Shown here: in pieces, positions 23,371 through 26,165 of the stretch
Layout of the letters: every line of letters begins with the position of its first letter
How positions within the stretch are numbered: the first letter of the stretch is position 1
Virus record (IMG/VR): IMGVR_UViG_3300023049_000221
Span: 1 to 26,165 of that record
Direction: 5' to 3' (one strand)
Source: a virus
Length of the DNA stretch: 26,165 nt
Made by a program: the position numbers and the translations under genes
Notes under the pieces: generated by a model
What the model was told of the DNA's origin: nothing
Database searches by the model: none
Seen by the model: only the letters and a program-made list of their open reading frames with translations

Positions 23371-23399
23371 ATTATAAGCTTAGGAAAATTAAATTGCAA
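23371..23399 (-). promoter_or_regulatory. promoter TTGCAA-N17-TATAAT abutting the portal ATG
   Basis: -35 TTGCAA at 23394-23399, perfect -10 TATAAT at 23371-23376, spacer exactly 17 nt. The portal ATG (23364-23362) begins 7 nt after the last base of the -10 box, which is where transcription normally starts, so the transcript should begin at or next to the A of ATG. Confidence 0.75.
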
Positions 23400-23501
23400 A
23401 TAATTAAAGATAGTGGTCGCGTTCTGTTGAACAAAGCCTTATATTAAGAATATGGACAGCAAACAAGTCCACCACAGAAACAAAGATAGAAAGAAATTAA
23501 A

Positions 23502-23738
23502 ATGCAAAAACCATTTGTAACAGTTCAAGCTTATAAAGCAATCTACAATTTCACTCGTGAAGAGTGCTTAGAGCAACTTGCTAACTGGGAACAGTGTAGC
23601 CAAGTCGACAACCTAACAAGATGGCTTTTTTGGAGATTCATTCGTGATGGAAAACCAAAGTGCATGGCAAAAATCATGACACAAACTATTCTTGAGTTTG
23701 GTAGCAGTGTTCTTATTGATGTAAGACGGGAGGACTAA
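23502..23738 (+). CDS. hypothetical protein, plus-strand cassette gene 1 (78 residues)
   Basis: Not recognised. The protein starts MQKPFVTVQAYKAIYNFTREE and contains four Trp/Arg-rich turns (ANWEQCSQVDNLTRWLFWRF), three cysteines (residues 20, 29 and 54) and a helical C-terminal half (AKIMTQTILEFGSSVLIDVRRED). No membrane segment or known motif. It is one of only two plus-strand genes in the window and lies divergent from portal. The region upstream has a GA-rich stretch (GATAGAAAGAAATTAAAATG) as a weak ribosome binding site. It is followed directly by the second gene (TAA then GTG), so the pair is translationally coupled. Codon structure and tight packing support it as a real gene; function unknown. 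Confidence 0.65.
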   Translation: MQKPFVTVQAYKAIYNFTREECLEQLANWEQCSQVDNLTRWLFWRFIRDGKPKCMAKIMTQTILEFGSSVLIDVRRED

Positions 23739-24017
23739 GTGCTAATAAAGAGGTATGAATTAACAGGTTATGAAGACGGTGAAGTGTCTGACATTTGTGC
23801 AAAACTAAATAAATTAGGTGTTCCATTTGGTACCCAAGAGAAAGAATTTGGTAAAATCATTGTAATTGATTGGCCTAGTGAAAAACATCTAAGAACTTTC
23901 TATGTTTGGTTTGTGGACAATGGTCAAGTAGTTTGGGATGAAGAGTTTACCCTGCAAGAAATTGAAAAGCGTTATGAAGATTTTAATCTTGAAGCAATTT
24001 GTGGTCAACTTAACTAA
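23739..24017 (+). CDS. hypothetical protein, plus-strand cassette gene 2 (92 residues)
   Basis: Not recognised. An acidic alpha/beta protein: MLIKRYELTGYEDGEVSDICAKLNKLGVPFG (in parts) shows a strand-helix start, then KIIVIDWPSEKHLRTFYVWFVDN and a Glu-rich C-terminal helix (FTLQEIEKRYEDFNLEAI). The GTG start follows the preceding stop with zero spacing and has GGGAGG five to ten bases upstream, so coupling is strong. It ends one base away from the terL stop codon on the other strand, leaving no room for a terminator between the converging genes. The pair may be a moron acting in host takeover or defence; nothing in the sequence shows which. Confidence 0.68.
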   Translation: MLIKRYELTGYEDGEVSDICAKLNKLGVPFGTQEKEFGKIIVIDWPSEKHLRTFYVWFVDNGQVVWDEEFTLQEIEKRYEDFNLEAICGQLN

Positions 24018-24018
24018 A

Positions 24019-25524
24019 CTAAATCATTCCAATTGTAGTAGTCGACTTGCCGCGCTTAGACATTGAACGGACACGATAGCGGACTTCATCAGCAATGTGA
24101 TCCTCAGCATCTGTGTCAACATCATCCATATCTTTTGGGCAGCGCGGCAAAACAGGAACAGTCCTTAGGAACTGTTGGCAATTCTTGAAAATAAATAATC
24201 CTGGCTTTTCACGAGGCATTCCTTCAACTGGAATTGAGGCTTTCAACATTTCACGCATTTTCTCCCACCCTGTTTTACGGCTTCCTGGACTTTTGTCAGC
24301 AGGTACAAAATAAACACCGCTGTAAGTTTGACCTCCTTCAAGGCGAACATCATCTTCCATATCGTCTCCAATGCAATTACCGTTCTCCACTTTGTAAATA
24401 GAGGAGTCAGCTGGTCCTGCTTTACATAAATTCCGGATGTTCATTTTCATTTCACGTTCAACAATACCCCTAGCAATTTCACTTGCTAACAACCTGAGTC
24501 CCTCATTAGGCTTGCCATTCCAACCATACCACTCTGCAATACGAAACAAATCACCCCGAACAGTAGAATGCCATGTTCCATCCTCTGCTTGGTAATCACT
24601 TCCATCACTTTCAGCCCACCAACCTACACTGAATGGAGCAGATGAACCCCAGTCAAACGAACGATCAATTCTCCAGTTAGTTGGAATATTAAAACGTTCT
24701 TTGACATGAACTTTAGGTGACCAAACATCGTCAAACATGCCTCCAGCAACAATGTCCCAGCTTCCATAAAGCCATGCTTGTTTCTCAGCATCATTTCTTG
24801 CAGCACTTGCTAAACGCTCTAAATAGTCTGGGTCTGCTTCAAGTAAGATTGTGTTTTCATTAATGTCACTAAACAGAGCAAGGCGTGGCGGCTGTTTATA
24901 ACTTTCTTCATCAAAGGGTGTCCAGTCAACAATTCCTCGGCTTCCTGGAAGATTGAATCTATGCTTTACCCAATTGTGTCCAGGACCGTAGGGATTTGTT
25001 GTTGAACGTACACGAATAATTTTAGCAATTTCAGGGTCTGAAGAGCGACATGTAGACATCATTCGTTTATATCCTCCTGGAGAATGCCAATTGCATAATT
25101 CCTCCCAACCCATCCAAGGATATTCGTGACCATGGTAATTCCAATAATCATCTTCACGAAGAAATTGGCGCAATAAAAGCTGCTCTCCTCCTGGGAAACT
25201 CCAATAATGCTCGCTTGCATTGTAGCGCGCTTCAGGATAAGCTTGGTAAAACCATTTCTTACTTTTTGTTATGACATCAGTAAGCTGCTTATATGTCTGT
25301 CTGAATAGAATACCTTTCCAAGATGCTCCATATCCTTTTCCAACATCAGACAAGAAATCCATCAACAGTGTATCGGTTTTGCCTCCACCACGTGTTCCTT
25401 CTCCTAATACTTCAAAAATGCATTTTGATTCTAAAAACTGTTCTTGATATCCTGGGAGCCAATGCCATTTAACATTTTTGAGACAAGTAGGAGGTTTAAG
25501 AATCACCTCTTTGTTGTTTCTCAT
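24019..25524 (-). CDS. terL: terminase large subunit
   Basis: Packaging motor ATPase and nuclease, 501 residues with the ATG at 25524. Walker A is GEGTRGGGKT (41-50, Lys49), Walker B-like strand PWMGWEE (136-142) with the catalytic Glu at its end, and coupling motif RSTTNPYGPGHNW (173-185). The RNase H-like nuclease domain has Asp291 (RSFDWGSS), Asp373 (AGPADSS) and Asp475/Asp479 (EDHIADEVRY). It binds DNA brought by TerS, docks on portal and cuts genome units. GGAAAG is six bases before this ATG; a TTG at 25545 would overlap terS more and is less likely. The start overlaps terS by 29 nt. The gene is separated from portal by two genes in reverse orientation. Confidence 0.95.
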   Translation of the reverse strand: MRNNKEVILKPPTCLKNVKWHWLPGYQEQFLESKCIFEVLGEGTRGGGKTDTLLMDFLSDVGKGYGASWKGILFRQTYKQLTDVITKSKKWFYQAYPEARYNASEHYWSFPGGEQLLLRQFLREDDYWNYHGHEYPWMGWEELCNWHSPGGYKRMMSTCRSSDPEIAKIIRVRSTTNPYGPGHNWVKHRFNLPGSRGIVDWTPFDEESYKQPPRLALFSDINENTILLEADPDYLERLASAARNDAEKQAWLYGSWDIVAGGMFDDVWSPKVHVKERFNIPTNWRIDRSFDWGSSAPFSVGWWAESDGSDYQAEDGTWHSTVRGDLFRIAEWYGWNGKPNEGLRLLASEIARGIVEREMKMNIRNLCKAGPADSSIYKVENGNCIGDDMEDDVRLEGGQTYSGVYFVPADKSPGSRKTGWEKMREMLKASIPVEGMPREKPGLFIFKNCQQFLRTVPVLPRCPKDMDDVDTDAEDHIADEVRYRVRSMSKRGKSTTTIGMI

Positions 25525-26041
25525 ACTTTTCTTTCCACTGTTCAACAGTCAAACCCGTTGGAACTGCAATTGCACCAACAGGCTCTCCTTTTGTTGTGAA
25601 GTCAATTTGTGCTTTGTCTTGGTAACCTTCTCCATGGCGTTTTAACATTGCTAAACGTAAAGGAGTTTCAAAAACTCGTTTTTCTTGAATCAAGTTTCCG
25701 TCTTTGTCATAGTGTAAACTCGTGTGTCCTTCAATGGCTTCTTTTTCTAAACGCTGGACAATGCGTGTTGAACGCATTTTCATAACTTCTTCCTGTGCTG
25801 CTGCAAACTCTAAGTCATCTTCTAAATGTCTATAAAGTGTAACTGGTGCAATGTCTGCTGCTTTAATTGCAAGCATCACTTGTCCATGTTGTTCCAAGAA
25901 TTGTAAATAGACACCTTTGCGGTCGTCTGTAAATCTTTGTAGTTTGTAGGTCTTCTTCCGCTTTGGTGAGTCACACAAGTCATGTCGCCAATTTGTTGGA
26001 TCAACAGTCGGGAAAGAATCTGGTTGGTCTTCTTTTATCAT
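25496..26041 (-). CDS. terS: terminase small subunit
   Basis: DNA-recognition subunit of the packaging terminase, 181 residues. Residues about 43-85 (VYLQFLEQHGQVMLAIKAA then VTLYRHLEDDLEFAAAQEEV) form a helix-turn-helix of the 'phage terminase small subunit' type, followed by a helical oligomerisation region (RIVQRLEKEAIEGHTS) and a C-terminal segment (FTTKGEPVGAIAV, LTVEQWKEKYEKQQ) that would contact TerL. Gene order terS-terL supports the call. There is no clear Shine-Dalgarno sequence before the ATG; a GC-rich palindrome-like sequence CGCGAGCGCG lies 4-13 nt upstream. Confidence 0.85.
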   Translation of the reverse strand: MIKEDQPDSFPTVDPTNWRHDLCDSPKRKKTYKLQRFTDDRKGVYLQFLEQHGQVMLAIKAADIAPVTLYRHLEDDLEFAAAQEEVMKMRSTRIVQRLEKEAIEGHTSLHYDKDGNLIQEKRVFETPLRLAMLKRHGEGYQDKAQIDFTTKGEPVGAIAVPTGLTVEQWKEKYEKQQRGDS

Positions 26042-26084
26042 TATCGCGCTCGCGTTAGAAATTTTTCATTGCTATCAGAGTTTC

Positions 26085-26113
26085 AGTATAACCTTCCAAG
26101 CCCAAAAGGGCAA
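26085..26113 (-). promoter_or_regulatory. putative promoter TTGCCC-N17-TATACT before terS
   Basis: -35-like TTGCCC at 26108-26113 and TATACT at 26085-26090 with a 17-nt spacer. The spacer holds CTTTTGGGCTTG, shared with the element before the capsid gene; GCCCTTTTGGGC can also form a 4-bp hairpin. Predicted leader about 37 nt. The remaining bases to the window end (26114-26165) show nothing recognisable. Confidence 0.55.
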
Positions 26114-26165
26114 GCGTCAACCTATCCCTCACGTTTATTTCAGTAATTACAACAGCTTAACCTAA

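Noticed and set aside
23427-23455. Possible plus-strand promoter (TTGAAC with TATATT or AATATG) for the two-gene cassette, and a 5-bp TGGAC/GTCCA hairpin at 23453-23471
   Set aside because: Spacing is wrong (7 nt to TATATT) or the -10 is poor. The cassette must have a promoter here, but the sequence does not single one out.
1-26165. tRNA genes, CRISPR arrays, insertion sequences, integrase or attachment sites
   Set aside because: None seen. The only tandem repeats are coding repeats in the fibre and scaffold genes.

Overview
The window is the late (packaging, head, tail and lysis) half of a tailed bacteriophage genome, almost entirely read from the minus strand, so gene order runs from right to left. 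The long tape measure, lambda-type G/GT chaperone frameshift, HK97-gp10-like neck protein, tail terminator and tail tube protein indicate a siphovirus. A two-component spanin pair with a lipoprotein (Rz/Rz1 type) indicates a Gram-negative host. The DNA is AT-rich, roughly 35-38% GC by eye. Neither the host genus nor the phage genus can be read directly from the sequence.

Layout from right to left: terS-terL (26041-24019); a two-gene plus-strand cassette of unknown function wedged between terL and portal (23502-24017); portal and MuF-like head protein (23364-20739); scaffold (20646-19825); major capsid protein (19680-18628) followed by a strong intrinsic terminator; a decoration-like protein, a head-associated protein of unknown function, an SGNH-hydrolase protein with a beta-rich N-terminal half, and a membrane-anchored coiled-coil protein (18554-15415); head-tail connectors, neck and tail terminator (15418-13752); a decayed LamG-type gene (13763-13045); two small genes and the tail tube (13043-11409); tail chaperones G and GT (11342-10615); tape measure (10625-6162); hub and tip proteins and fibres (6165-1104); M15 peptidase endolysin, holin, i-spanin and embedded o-spanin (1065-9).

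Most genes are tightly packed with ATGA or TAATG overlaps. The few intergenic gaps carry regulatory signals. Three of them (before portal, scaffold and the tail-tube pair) contain the same promoter architecture, TTGCAA-N17-(T/G)ATAAT. Two others (before terS and before the capsid gene) share a different element, CTTTTGGGCTTG followed by TTATACT. Structural proteins needed in many copies therefore appear to have local promoters, while the rest depends on read-through. The portal promoter lies so close to its ATG that the mRNA should be leaderless.

The strongest oddities are: (1) the repeated promoter family and the predicted leaderless portal mRNA; (2) a piece of the scaffold gene duplicated, with a 30-nt in-frame deletion, at the end of the tail-terminator gene, leading into a multiply broken LamG-domain gene; (3) the reverse-oriented cassette between terL and portal, ending 1 nt from the terL stop codon; (4) an SGNH esterase-like protein and a membrane protein embedded in the head module; (5) a canonical A-AAA-AAC -1 frameshift site producing a G-GT fusion.
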